From Pseudoalteromonas rubra (GTDB lineage Bacteria > Pseudomonadota > Gammaproteobacteria > Enterobacterales > Alteromonadaceae), in NCBI RefSeq assembly GCF_005886805.2, contig NZ_CP045429.1, positions 3,194,501 to 3,258,500 of the forward strand: DNA of 64,000 bases. The letters run 5' to 3'. How positions within the stretch are numbered: the stretch's first letter is position 1; each line of letters starts with the position of its first letter. The position numbers and the translations under genes are program-made. Below are positions 9,661 to 17,455 of this stretch, piece by piece. The notes beneath the pieces are model-generated. The model saw only the letters and a list, made by a program, of their open reading frames with translations, was not told the origin of the DNA and made no database searches.

Positions 9661-10977
9661 CGCACACTCCGTGCCTAACAACTTATTTACCGCATCCAGA
9701 ATACTGCGCTTTGTTGATGGCTTCACAATATAGCCACCTAGGCCCAAAGAGGCCCATTTCCTGATCAGGTCTTTGTTGCGATTACTGGTGAGCGCCACAA
9801 TGGGTATGCCATGGCAATGTTCGATAGCCCGGACATTCTTTGTGGTATTGTAACCATCTAGACCCGGCATAAATAAGTCCATGAAAATCATATCATAGCG
9901 ATGCTTTCTTAGCTCTTTGATCGCGGCTAGCCCGTTTTCCATGCCATCCACCGAAAAGCCCTGCTCACGAAGTATGCCTGAGATCATTTCTCGATAGATT
10001 TCATTGTCTTCAACTATCATAATCCGTTTATCCGTGGGCATCACGGGCTGAGACACCTGCGCAGCATCAAAGGCGTGATCGTGCTCTGAGTGTTCGTCAT
10101 GATGATTCCCCGACACATGAGACGGTGCTATGGACTCGTGTGCATCAGGCTCACGTACCTCATGCTCAATGTGCGCCTGCTCGGCGTGTTCTAGCGCTTC
10201 TTTGTGCGCACCACCGTGGTCCAGAACAGACGTAAATGCCGACGCCTGTGAGCCACTGAACATGTCAACAAGTTCATTGAGGGTAAAATGACTGTCATTA
10301 AGTTGCTGAGTGATCTGTTGAATGTCTTTGATCAACTGTTGCTGCAACATGTCCAGTAAAGGTAAGACGTGTTTTTCTTTTAACTGCTGCAACATTTGCG
10401 CTTTTATTTCGTCTTCTTCTTGCGCTTCGTTTAATGATGCTCTGGCTTGCAGAAAAGACTGTTCAGTGTTAACCCGGTAGTTAGCCGCCTGATCAATCAA
10501 TTGTTTCAACCCGTTATCAATTCGGCCGAAGTGCTCTTCTTTTAGTTCAGTGATCTGCTGCGTGTCTTCGGCTTGCTGCAACATATTATGTAAGATCATC
10601 CTGAGCCGATAATTTTCATACATAGGTTTAAAAACAAAGTAATCATTAAATATGTCTTTGATGCAGCACCGAAAAGCGACCCCCGATTCTTTATTTTCGC
10701 ATAACAAGATACTCTTATGCGGGTAATCTAGCACGCCCCTGCGCGCCAAAGCACTGTATGACTCGATGCTTGCCTTAACGTGCAACATAGCAAAAATAAG
10801 CACAGGCGGCTTACCCGATTGGATTACTTTATATGCGTCTTGGGTCCCCTCCAAGGTTCTAAACGCTGTAACCTGAGAACTGATAACCTTGCAAACACCC
10901 ACCATTTCGTGCGCATCATCACAAATCATTATCACTTTTGGATGTCGCTCTCCGTAATCCACCTCACCTTTATGCAT
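9658..10977 (-). CDS. Two-receiver response regulator with degenerate N-terminal receiver
   Basis: I choose the ATG at 10977 (439 residues) because AGGAGA stands five bases upstream; longer starts have no such site. The N-terminal 120 residues look like a receiver (VIMICDD strand) in which the phospho-acceptor position reads VLIFAML, so the Asp appears lost. A helical, probably coiled-coil middle follows, rich in Gln, Leu and Glu, then a His/Glu-rich linker with stretches such as NHHDEHSEHDH. The C-terminal receiver is intact: MIVEDN start, Asp367 in MIFMDLFMPG, Thr in VALTSN and Lys in YIVKPS. There is no DNA-binding or enzymatic output domain. It may act through protein contacts, as in chemotaxis-like or scaffold regulators. 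It is convergent with the kinase and HPt genes. Confidence 0.8.
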   Translation of the reverse strand: MHKGEVDYGERHPKVIMICDDAHEMVGVCKVISSQVTAFRTLEGTQDAYKVIQSGKPPVLIFAMLHVKASIESYSALARRGVLDYPHKSILLCENKESGVAFRCCIKDIFNDYFVFKPMYENYRLRMILHNMLQQAEDTQQITELKEEHFGRIDNGLKQLIDQAANYRVNTEQSFLQARASLNEAQEEDEIKAQMLQQLKEKHVLPLLDMLQQQLIKDIQQITQQLNDSHFTLNELVDMFSGSQASAFTSVLDHGGAHKEALEHAEQAHIEHEVREPDAHESIAPSHVSGNHHDEHSEHDHAFDAAQVSQPVMPTDKRIMIVEDNEIYREMISGILREQGFSVDGMENGLAAIKELRKHRYDMIFMDLFMPGLDGYNTTKNVRAIEHCHGIPIVALTSNRNKDLIRKWASLGLGGYIVKPSTKRSILDAVNKLLGTECA

Positions 10978-11054
10978 ACCTGTCTCCTGAGCCTCGGTGA
11001 CCATCAATTCATTGACTGCACTTTAAGGATAGTCCAAGCAGAGGTGTTTATACT

Positions 11055-11073
11055 AATGCCTGTGCACGGCATT
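11055..11073 (-). terminator. Weak hairpin after the MATE gene
   Basis: AATGCC (11055-11060) and GGCATT (11068-11073) pair across a seven-base loop, 23 bases beyond the MATE stop codon on the minus strand. The tail is AT-rich but not a clean T-run. Confidence 0.35.
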
Positions 11074-11095
11074 CATATATGAGATGTTTGCGCGA

Positions 11096-12469
11096 TCAGC
11101 TACGCACAGGTGGTGGCATTAACTCGGCTTCGTTCAGCACCAATTTTTTGTTCATTTCTCGACGCAGTAGCAGATAGCTGATGACAGCCTGACAATATAC
11201 AGTCGTTACAGAAAATACCCAGATCTGCTCAATCTCAAAGTCGTGCTGCCCTGCCAGCCAGACAACGGGCACCGCAAACAACACAAATCGACTGGCGGTG
11301 CTGTATAACGCCGGCCAAGTATTACCCAGCGCCTGAAACATACCCGAGGCTGTAAAGGTGTAACCTGCTGGGACAAAGTTCAAACACACATATCCTAAAA
11401 ACGTCGCGGCAACCAATATGACCTGAGGTTCATCACTGAATGGAGCAAAAAACCAGCTTGCATTAACCAGGCATGCAAGCGTGAGTATGGTCATCAGCAC
11501 GCATGTCAGTATACTGGTATAGCGGTAGGTTTGCTGTACCCGGTCATATTTACCAGCAGCATAGTTTTGGGCGGCAATGGCAGGGGCTGCAAATGCAACG
11601 GCCATAACGGGTAAAAAAAGCACTTGCATGATCCGGACACCCAACCCAAATCCAGCCTGAGCGCTCGCGGCAAACTGACTAAGTGCCCAGTAAATCACTG
11701 ACATGTACATGAAAGTAAGTAAAAACTCGCCGCCTGACGGTAACCCCAGATTAATTACCTGAAGGATCCGTTTGCGATCAGGGCGCAGTGCTTTATTCGG
11801 CAGACTCAGATAATCGACTTTACTGATGAAGTACCACAGTGTCATCACCATAGCAGCGAACGCAGACAGAGAACTGGCCAGTCCTGCCCCTGTCACACCC
11901 AGGGCATTGCCCGTCCCCCAACCGGATATCAAAATGGGCGACAAAATAATATTCAGGACCACCGCCAGCATCGAAATCAACATAACGGGCTTAACAACTC
12001 CCGCTCCGCGCAGTGCAGCTGCCGTGACGGTGAGCCCAAACTGTAGTAATAAAGCGGGCAGAAACCAGTAAAAGTATTCTGTTGCTGCTTGGCGAGTCGC
12101 GGTGTCAGGCGTCATAAACTCGAAAAAAATGTGCCCAAATACATAGCCAAGCAAGGCAAACGCCACGGTGCAAAATCCGGCAATTAACATACTCTGATGG
12201 AATAATGCGTTTGCCTCAGCACGGTCCTTTTTGCCAACCGCATGAGCCACTAAAGTGCCACACCCAATGTTTAGAACCTGAGTCAGGGCCATGATAAAAA
12301 AGAACACACTGCCCGCATTACTCACGCCTGCCAGCGCAGTTGCCCCCAACGCCCCAACAAAATACAGGTCAACCAGAAAATACAGCGTCTGGATAAACAT
12401 GCCAATCGCCATCGGAACGGCCATAGTAATAAGGTGGGTAACGATTTTCCCCTGAGTCAGATCCTTCAT
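11096..12469 (-). CDS. MATE family multidrug/toxin exporter
   Basis: From the ATG at 12469 the protein has 457 residues and about 12 hydrophobic helices, the normal size and topology of MATE transporters. The N-terminus MKDLTQGKIVTHLITMAVPM is typical of the family, with the first helix starting right after it. Two internally similar halves can be seen. An upstream ATG at 12493 is possible, but an AGGA lies about nine bases before the chosen ATG. MATE proteins use a Na+ or H+ gradient to export cationic drugs and metabolites across the inner membrane. The substrate here is unknown. The gene is divergent from the unknown 12650 gene. Confidence 0.88.
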   Translation of the reverse strand: MKDLTQGKIVTHLITMAVPMAIGMFIQTLYFLVDLYFVGALGATALAGVSNAGSVFFFIMALTQVLNIGCGTLVAHAVGKKDRAEANALFHQSMLIAGFCTVAFALLGYVFGHIFFEFMTPDTATRQAATEYFYWFLPALLLQFGLTVTAAALRGAGVVKPVMLISMLAVVLNIILSPILISGWGTGNALGVTGAGLASSLSAFAAMVMTLWYFISKVDYLSLPNKALRPDRKRILQVINLGLPSGGEFLLTFMYMSVIYWALSQFAASAQAGFGLGVRIMQVLFLPVMAVAFAAPAIAAQNYAAGKYDRVQQTYRYTSILTCVLMTILTLACLVNASWFFAPFSDEPQVILVAATFLGYVCLNFVPAGYTFTASGMFQALGNTWPALYSTASRFVLFAVPVVWLAGQHDFEIEQIWVFSVTTVYCQAVISYLLLRREMNKKLVLNEAELMPPPVRS

Positions 12470-12649
12470 TAAAATCATTCCTGTATGATTCATTTATCCA
12501 TTGTACCGTTTATTTTTAACTCGTCATTGACTATTTTGCGTCTCATGTGGGATAGCAAAAGGTGTAGCAGGCAAACTATGTCACTGTCATATCTATACAG
12601 ACGATGAGTATGTGGCATACTGAACACTCTGTTGGTAAAGGTAATATTT

Positions 12650-13372
12650 ATGGCAAAGTACACTAACAAAGCGCACACATCTCAAGATACCACTGTGGCG
12701 GTGACAGACATGATCCAGGCGATACATAGTCACAATCTGGCGCGCATAAAACACTGCTATGAACAAGCCACTGATACGCAACGCACGGCTCAGCTCAGGC
12801 ACTGCTTTGAAGCAGCCAGCAATCACACATCAAACTATGAACATTACCAAAATATCACTGCCCACTGTATCAGCCAACATGGCCTGCCGACAGGAGTGAT
12901 TGCGGGGATCAATACCACAGAGCGAGTCGACTTTTTTATGCCAGCGCTGCAGGCTGCAAGTGCATTTAACGCAACAAATCATCAAGGCAATACATTTTTG
13001 CACTGCCTGTTTGCCAATCCTGCAAACCCGCTTCCCCCATTTAATTATATCCGCTCACTGCTCCTTTTTGAGCGCAATGAATCTTTGGCCGAAGCATTAA
13101 TTGTACGCAATCATCAGGGATTCAATGCACTGGAAGTTTATTTGAGTTTCAACCCACTCCCCCACGAACTCCCTCAGCACGAACTGACTGCCTGGCTGGC
13201 GTTATGCGAGGCCCTGCGCACCTTAAATGGGGTAAACAATGACAACCTGAATAAAGTGATGGCTCACCTGAGTGGTCCAAACATGGAAGGGATGCCAGGT
13301 AACCAGCATCGCCTCACGCTTATCGCCAGTTATTACCAGGTGCCAGTGAGTTCACTATCAAGGATGAATTAG
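12650..13372 (+). CDS. Unknown protein with two ankyrin-like segments
   Basis: I do not recognise this 240-residue protein. The ATG at 12650 follows AAAGG with suitable spacing; an ATG 18 bases earlier has no ribosome-binding site. The sequence is rich in His, Asn and Leu, soluble, and lacks a signal peptide. Two segments, starting near residues 110 and 154, each begin NHQG and continue with a helix (NHQGNTFLHCLF; NHQGFNALEVYL). This resembles the turn and first helix of ankyrin repeats. A protein-interaction role is a guess from that resemblance. Its 3' end overlaps the convergent Ntn-hydrolase gene by 53 bp. Confidence 0.65.
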   Translation: MAKYTNKAHTSQDTTVAVTDMIQAIHSHNLARIKHCYEQATDTQRTAQLRHCFEAASNHTSNYEHYQNITAHCISQHGLPTGVIAGINTTERVDFFMPALQAASAFNATNHQGNTFLHCLFANPANPLPPFNYIRSLLLFERNESLAEALIVRNHQGFNALEVYLSFNPLPHELPQHELTAWLALCEALRTLNGVNNDNLNKVMAHLSGPNMEGMPGNQHRLTLIASYYQVPVSSLSRMN

Positions 13373-13826
13373 ACGTTATCGGCGTGTGTAGCCAAAGTGA
13401 TCTTTCATCATGACGGTAAGTCATGACAGTCCCACCACTGGATTTGTCACGCAGGCAGGCGTATTCCACGGCCTCAAATGCAGAGCGGCCAAAGTCCATC
13501 GCAGCGATTGCCCAGTTGGCCCCACTGCCAATTGCCCAGTTTAAAGACAAGGGCTCCAGAAAACGACGGCCATGGCGAATTTCGCCAAAGAATACAGCCC
13601 CCTCATCATCAACAAAAAAGAAGGTGCAAGTGATTTTATCAAACTGATTATCGTGCCAGTGAGCCAGCAAATGTTCAATTTCGGCGCAATTGCCTGATGC
13701 AAACACATAGCCATCGTCTACACGATGGCACTTGCGTGTTGCCCAGGACACAATAGTTTGGCTGGTCGAGGTAAGGCTGTCAGTGCAGATGGTTCTTGAG
13801 TCATGATGGTAGGCGATGGTTGTCAA
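13320..13826 (-). CDS. Proteasome/HslV-like Ntn-hydrolase family protein
   Basis: The 168-residue protein begins MTTIAYHHDSRTICTDS, the pattern seen at the N-terminus of HslV and proteasome-beta-like proteins, where a Thr exposed after Met removal is the nucleophile. The body continues with YVFASGNCAE and a Gly-rich WAIGSGANWAIAAMD segment, which match the fold's helix entry. The start codon is TTG with a strong AAGGAG five bases upstream. HslU or another ATPase partner is not nearby, so a role as a stand-alone peptidase or amidohydrolase is only possible, not shown. The gene overlaps the convergent 12650-13372 gene by 53 bp, tail to tail. Confidence 0.6.
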   Translation of the reverse strand: MTTIAYHHDSRTICTDSLTSTSQTIVSWATRKCHRVDDGYVFASGNCAEIEHLLAHWHDNQFDKITCTFFFVDDEGAVFFGEIRHGRRFLEPLSLNWAIGSGANWAIAAMDFGRSAFEAVEYACLRDKSSGGTVMTYRHDERSLWLHTPITSNSSLIVNSLAPGNNWR

Positions 13827-14135
13827 ATGCGCTCCTTAGTGATGTTCCTTCAATTCAAAAATAACCTAATCTTATTGCTATGACCGGGCCTTTTTGACCT
13901 GATAATCACAATAAATTGCTGAACATCCGGTTTAAACATCAATATAAGGAGTAAAAAATTAATACAACATTAACAACCAATACATCATTGAAGACGAGTT
14001 GTCTGCACTTGACTTCACAAGCCCTACACTAGGGTGCGGCCACACCTGCGTGACAACAGCAACCCCTCATCGCCCGGCTAGCTTAAAACGCAGCCATACA
14101 GCGCTGATAATCAAGGTAAAAGTATAAACTTACGC
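13827..14135. other. Intergenic region with a strong ribosome-binding site but no normal start
   Basis: AAGGAG at 13946-13951 is a strong Shine-Dalgarno sequence on the plus strand, but the codon six bases later is ATT (13958-13960). In another frame, 13963-14127 is open for 54 codons and reads in part DELSALDFTSPTLGCGHTC followed by a Thr-rich tail. This could be a remnant of, or an unusual start for, a small peptide gene. I did not call a gene. The rest is AT-rich spacer serving the Ntn-hydrolase gene. Confidence 0.4.
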
Positions 14136-14603
14136 TTAAACCATCAGCGCAACAACACCTATCCCGACAATCAAAACTGCCAAAGGCGCCAACCATTTCC
14201 AGGGTAAACTCTGCACGTCTTCTGAAAGCTGTTCAGCGCTTGCAGCGCTCGGTTCAGTCACAGGTTGAGCTGGCTTTTGCTCGGCCTCGAGTTGTGCTTC
14301 AACGGGCTCGGATGGCTGTACAGGCAGTTGCCACTGATAACCCTTTTTGGAGAAAGTCTTAATCGCGTCATCACCAAACAGCGCTCGCAAGTGGCCAATA
14401 TTCTGGAACACTACTTGCTCAGTGACCGTTCTGCCTGGCCATACATGCTCAAGGATCTCAGCTTTGCTATAGATCTTCTGAGGGTCAGACAAAAACAACC
14501 CCAGCAACATGGCTGGCTTTTCTTTTATACTTATTTTTCGGCCTTGTTTTGACAATGCCAGGTTCTGGCAGTCAAACTCAAAATCTTGGAATGTTAACTT
14601 CAT
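14136..14603 (-). CDS. Tail-anchored winged-helix regulator (ToxR/CadC-like, no periplasmic domain)
   Basis: The protein has 155 residues. Residues 1-95 form an OmpR/ToxR-type winged helix (IYSKAEILEHVWPGR, VVFQNIGHLRALFGDDA, TFSKKGYQWQLPV). A 40-residue Pro/Glu/Ala-rich linker follows. Residues 136-155 are a membrane helix (WLAPLAVLIVGIGVVALMV) that ends exactly at the C-terminus. There is therefore no periplasmic sensor, unlike ToxR or CadC, so a partner protein or membrane localisation itself may be the input. GAAGGA precedes the ATG. It lies 1.7 kb upstream of pigA on the opposite strand, separated by a transporter gene. Control of the pigment operon is possible but only positional inference. 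Confidence 0.8.
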   Translation of the reverse strand: MKLTFQDFEFDCQNLALSKQGRKISIKEKPAMLLGLFLSDPQKIYSKAEILEHVWPGRTVTEQVVFQNIGHLRALFGDDAIKTFSKKGYQWQLPVQPSEPVEAQLEAEQKPAQPVTEPSAASAEQLSEDVQSLPWKWLAPLAVLIVGIGVVALMV

Positions 14604-14740
14604 CGTCCTTCAGCTTTATAATTATAATAATTGTCACATTACAGGGAGCACATGACCATCTGATCAACGACATGTCCCTTTTGTTAGTTCAACAAGCTTA
14701 ACATGTTCCCAACCTCGGATCAGTACTCCAATGTAACGAT

Positions 14741-15646
14741 TTATAACATTTGCCTTTTTAGCTTATTGGTCAGGCTTGCCCAGCCGCTTTCACCAAACTG
14801 AAATACTGCCAGACTTACCATAATCACTGATGCCCCGACCAGTAAAGTCAGTGTGATCTGTTCATTGTTGATCCAGGCACCTAACAGCATGGCAAACCCC
14901 GGAGTGATTAACGTAGTCAACGCAACTGTGCTGGCTTGAAGTTTCTGCAGCACGTGAAAATAAGCAATAAACCCAACCAAAGAGCCAAAGACACTGAGAT
15001 ACACAGTGGCCAAAACGGAGCTGACTTGCCAGCTTTGCACATTCAGTTGACCATCGCTGAACCACCACACCAAACCAAACATAGGTGTTACCAGTAGCAA
15101 TGCACCAAAGGTAGAAGCCAGTGGATGGATCGACAGTTGCACGCGTTTTATCATCACACCACTGAGACTAAAACAGCTCACCGCCCCAAGTACATACATC
15201 AAACCTTGAGGTGCCAGAGCCAACTCATTGAGTTGTGACATACAGACCAGGTACAAACCAACCATAGACAGAGCTAATCCCAGCCACTTGATGATACTAA
15301 AACTGGCCTCCCTCAGTAATCGCTGTGCCAGCAAACCAGATAACACAGGCGCAAGACCAAATATCAAGGAGATCACACCCGATGGTACGGTTTGTGCGGC
15401 GAGGTAACTCAATAACATACCGCCAAAAATACCTAAACTTGAATAGCTATATAATGCCCAGGCCTGCCTGGATACGGGAACCCGGTAACGACCAATCAAT
15501 ACGATGATAAAACACAACACCAGAGCGATGGCCATGCGCAAGAAAACACTCAGCGTTGGTGACATTCCCGCGCTGCTGATCACAATGCCCAACGGCGTTG
15601 TGGACCAGATGATGATAACCAGAATGTAAGATGCCTGAACTGGCAT
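14741..15646 (-). CDS. DMT superfamily (EamA) transporter
   Basis: From the ATG at 15646 the protein has 301 residues; GGGGAG lies eight bases upstream, whereas the upstream ATG at 15691 has none. Ten hydrophobic helices form two similar five-helix halves (first half starts ASYILVIIIWSTTPLGIV; second ends in GAWINNEQITLTLLVGASVIM), the standard EamA arrangement. These are inner-membrane metabolite exporters, often for amino acids or related compounds. The substrate cannot be assigned. It is divergent from pigA across a 650-bp spacer. Export of prodigiosin intermediates is conceivable, but no sequence evidence supports it. Confidence 0.85.
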   Translation of the reverse strand: MPVQASYILVIIIWSTTPLGIVISSAGMSPTLSVFLRMAIALVLCFIIVLIGRYRVPVSRQAWALYSYSSLGIFGGMLLSYLAAQTVPSGVISLIFGLAPVLSGLLAQRLLREASFSIIKWLGLALSMVGLYLVCMSQLNELALAPQGLMYVLGAVSCFSLSGVMIKRVQLSIHPLASTFGALLLVTPMFGLVWWFSDGQLNVQSWQVSSVLATVYLSVFGSLVGFIAYFHVLQKLQASTVALTTLITPGFAMLLGAWINNEQITLTLLVGASVIMVSLAVFQFGESGWASLTNKLKRQML

Positions 15647-16298
15647 AATGAACTCCCCAAATCGGGGCAGTATAAGAGGCTGGAAATACACAATGATGAC
15701 TAACCGCTGATACTGCCGCGGTTAGTAAGTGACTCCTACAAACCGCAAACAACACGCCACACACAGGCCAAATTATTCAGCCAGGTAGTAAGCGATGTAG
15801 ACACGGTGATAAGAGTCATGAATTTATTCTTATTTATTAATGAACAACCTTTTTATCATGCCAGATACCAAAGTCAATGGCTGATATCCAAAAATTATTG
15901 TCTGTCGGCTATCTCGCCAATCACAGTGGCAAAAAGTCAGCCTCCCACCTTTATACAAACTCAAAACCCAGAATAGCCCTACTGAACAAATTTTACTCGT
16001 TTCTCTAATCGCGCCACAGTTAAAAAAGCACAAAACAAACAATAATTTAACAATAAAAGTTTACAACCTAGTTCTGACCCTGTTATAAATACATATAACA
16101 ATAAAATAAAATAACCTTAAAAAACATATTGTTGAAGCATTTACCATAAAACCATGTAGAAAATGTGAACCACAAAATTAAAACTTAAATAAAACATTTA
16201 AAAAACACAAGTTAACAGGATTGACAGGTACATTAACAAGTCTCCATAATAGCGTTTAATGCAAAAGCAGTATTTCAACCAACTCAAAGTGCAATATT
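15647..16298. other. AT-rich control region upstream of the pig operon
   Basis: About 650 bp lie between the divergent transporter and pigA starts. From about 16040 to 16220 the DNA is extremely A-rich on the plus strand, which suggests bent DNA and silencing by nucleoid proteins such as H-NS. No open frame with a ribosome-binding site was found. A sigma-70-type promoter is at 16221-16250. Confidence 0.6.
16221..16250 (+). promoter_or_regulatory. Predicted pig operon promoter
   Basis: A perfect -35 TTGACA (16221-16226) is followed after 18 bases by CATAAT (16245-16250), one mismatch from consensus. The implied start near 16257 gives a leader of about 40 bases before pigA. Confidence 0.6.
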
Positions 16299-17453
16299 AT
16301 GGATTTTCAGCTTTCCGACTATCAAACCGAGTTATACGATTCCGCGCTTCGCTTTGCTTCAGAGGTGCTCGACAAGGATGCGCACCAGCGTCAGCGCAAT
16401 CATCACTTCGCACCTGAGCTTTGGCTGCAGGCTGCCCAATTTGGCTTCACCGGGCTGGCAGTAGACGAAACCTATGGCGGTGCAGATCTGGGGGCACTCA
16501 ACACCATGTTAATGGTAGAGGCACTGGGCAAAGGCAGCCGCGATCTCGGTTTATCATTCTCCCTGTGTGCTCATCTGTTTGCCTGCGTGATGCCCCTCGC
16601 ACGTTTCGCTAGTGACCAATTGAAGCGGGACTTTCTTGAACCACTGGTTGCGGGAAAATTGATCGCAGCCAATGCGGCTACCGAACCTGGTGCTGGCTCA
16701 GATATCTACAGTATGAAAACGACTGCCGTCAAAGAAGCGGGTGGCTACCGGCTTAATGGCCAGAAAACCTACATCACCAATGCGCCTGTTGCCGACGTGT
16801 TCGTGGCCTACGCACGAACCAATCCCGACCACGGTTTTATGGGGGTGTCCGCTTTCATCATTCCCAAGGACACGCCTGGGCTGTCAACTGGTGCCAGTCA
16901 ATCTAAAGACTGTCTGGCCAGTTGCCCGATGGGGGATGTGTTTTTTGACAACGTGTTTGTCAACGAATCACAACGCATCGGTTTTGAAGGAGCTGGCGGC
17001 GCTATCTTTCATGACTCTATGATCTGGGAAAAAGGCTGTCTGTTTGCACTGTTTGTTGGTGCCCTGGACAGGTTACTTGAGAGCACGCTGAACTATGCCA
17101 CTGAGCGCAAGCAGTTTGGTAAAAAAATCGGTCATTTTCAGTCGGTTTCTAACCGTATTATTGATATCAAACTGCGCCTTGAGCAGTGTCGCCTGATGCT
17201 CTATCGCGCAGGCTGGAAATACGACCAGGGACAAGATGCTGAGATTGACATTGCTATGAGCAAGCTGTTGATTTCGGACTACGCCGTCCAGTCTTCACTG
17301 GATGCCATTGCCACTTTTGGTGGCGCTGCAATCGATGCGGATATGGGCATTGTCCAGGTGCTCCTGGATACGTTGCCCAGCCGTATTTTCTCCGGCACCA
17401 ATGATATTCAACGCGAGATCATCGCCCGAAAACTTGGCTTAAGAGGAGCCTGA
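16299..17453 (+). CDS. pigA: PigA, prolyl-carrier-protein flavin dehydrogenase
   Basis: This 384-residue protein is an acyl-CoA dehydrogenase fold enzyme. In prodigiosin synthesis PigA oxidises L-prolyl bound to the carrier protein PigG to pyrrolyl-2-carboxyl, using FAD. Family blocks in order are the N-terminal helical domain, ATEPGAGSD and YITNAPVAD of the flavin/substrate sites, and FSGTNDIQREIIARKLG at the end. The usual medium-chain enzyme base (Glu in the C-terminal EGT motif) is Ser here (FSGT). Glu244 in MIWEKGCLFAL is placed like the base of isovaleryl-CoA-type and prolyl-PCP dehydrogenases. It is the first operon gene, two bases before pigB. The ribosome-binding site is weak. Confidence 0.95.
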   Translation: MDFQLSDYQTELYDSALRFASEVLDKDAHQRQRNHHFAPELWLQAAQFGFTGLAVDETYGGADLGALNTMLMVEALGKGSRDLGLSFSLCAHLFACVMPLARFASDQLKRDFLEPLVAGKLIAANAATEPGAGSDIYSMKTTAVKEAGGYRLNGQKTYITNAPVADVFVAYARTNPDHGFMGVSAFIIPKDTPGLSTGASQSKDCLASCPMGDVFFDNVFVNESQRIGFEGAGGAIFHDSMIWEKGCLFALFVGALDRLLESTLNYATERKQFGKKIGHFQSVSNRIIDIKLRLEQCRLMLYRAGWKYDQGQDAEIDIAMSKLLISDYAVQSSLDAIATFGGAAIDADMGIVQVLLDTLPSRIFSGTNDIQREIIARKLGLRGA

Positions 17454-17455
17454 AC

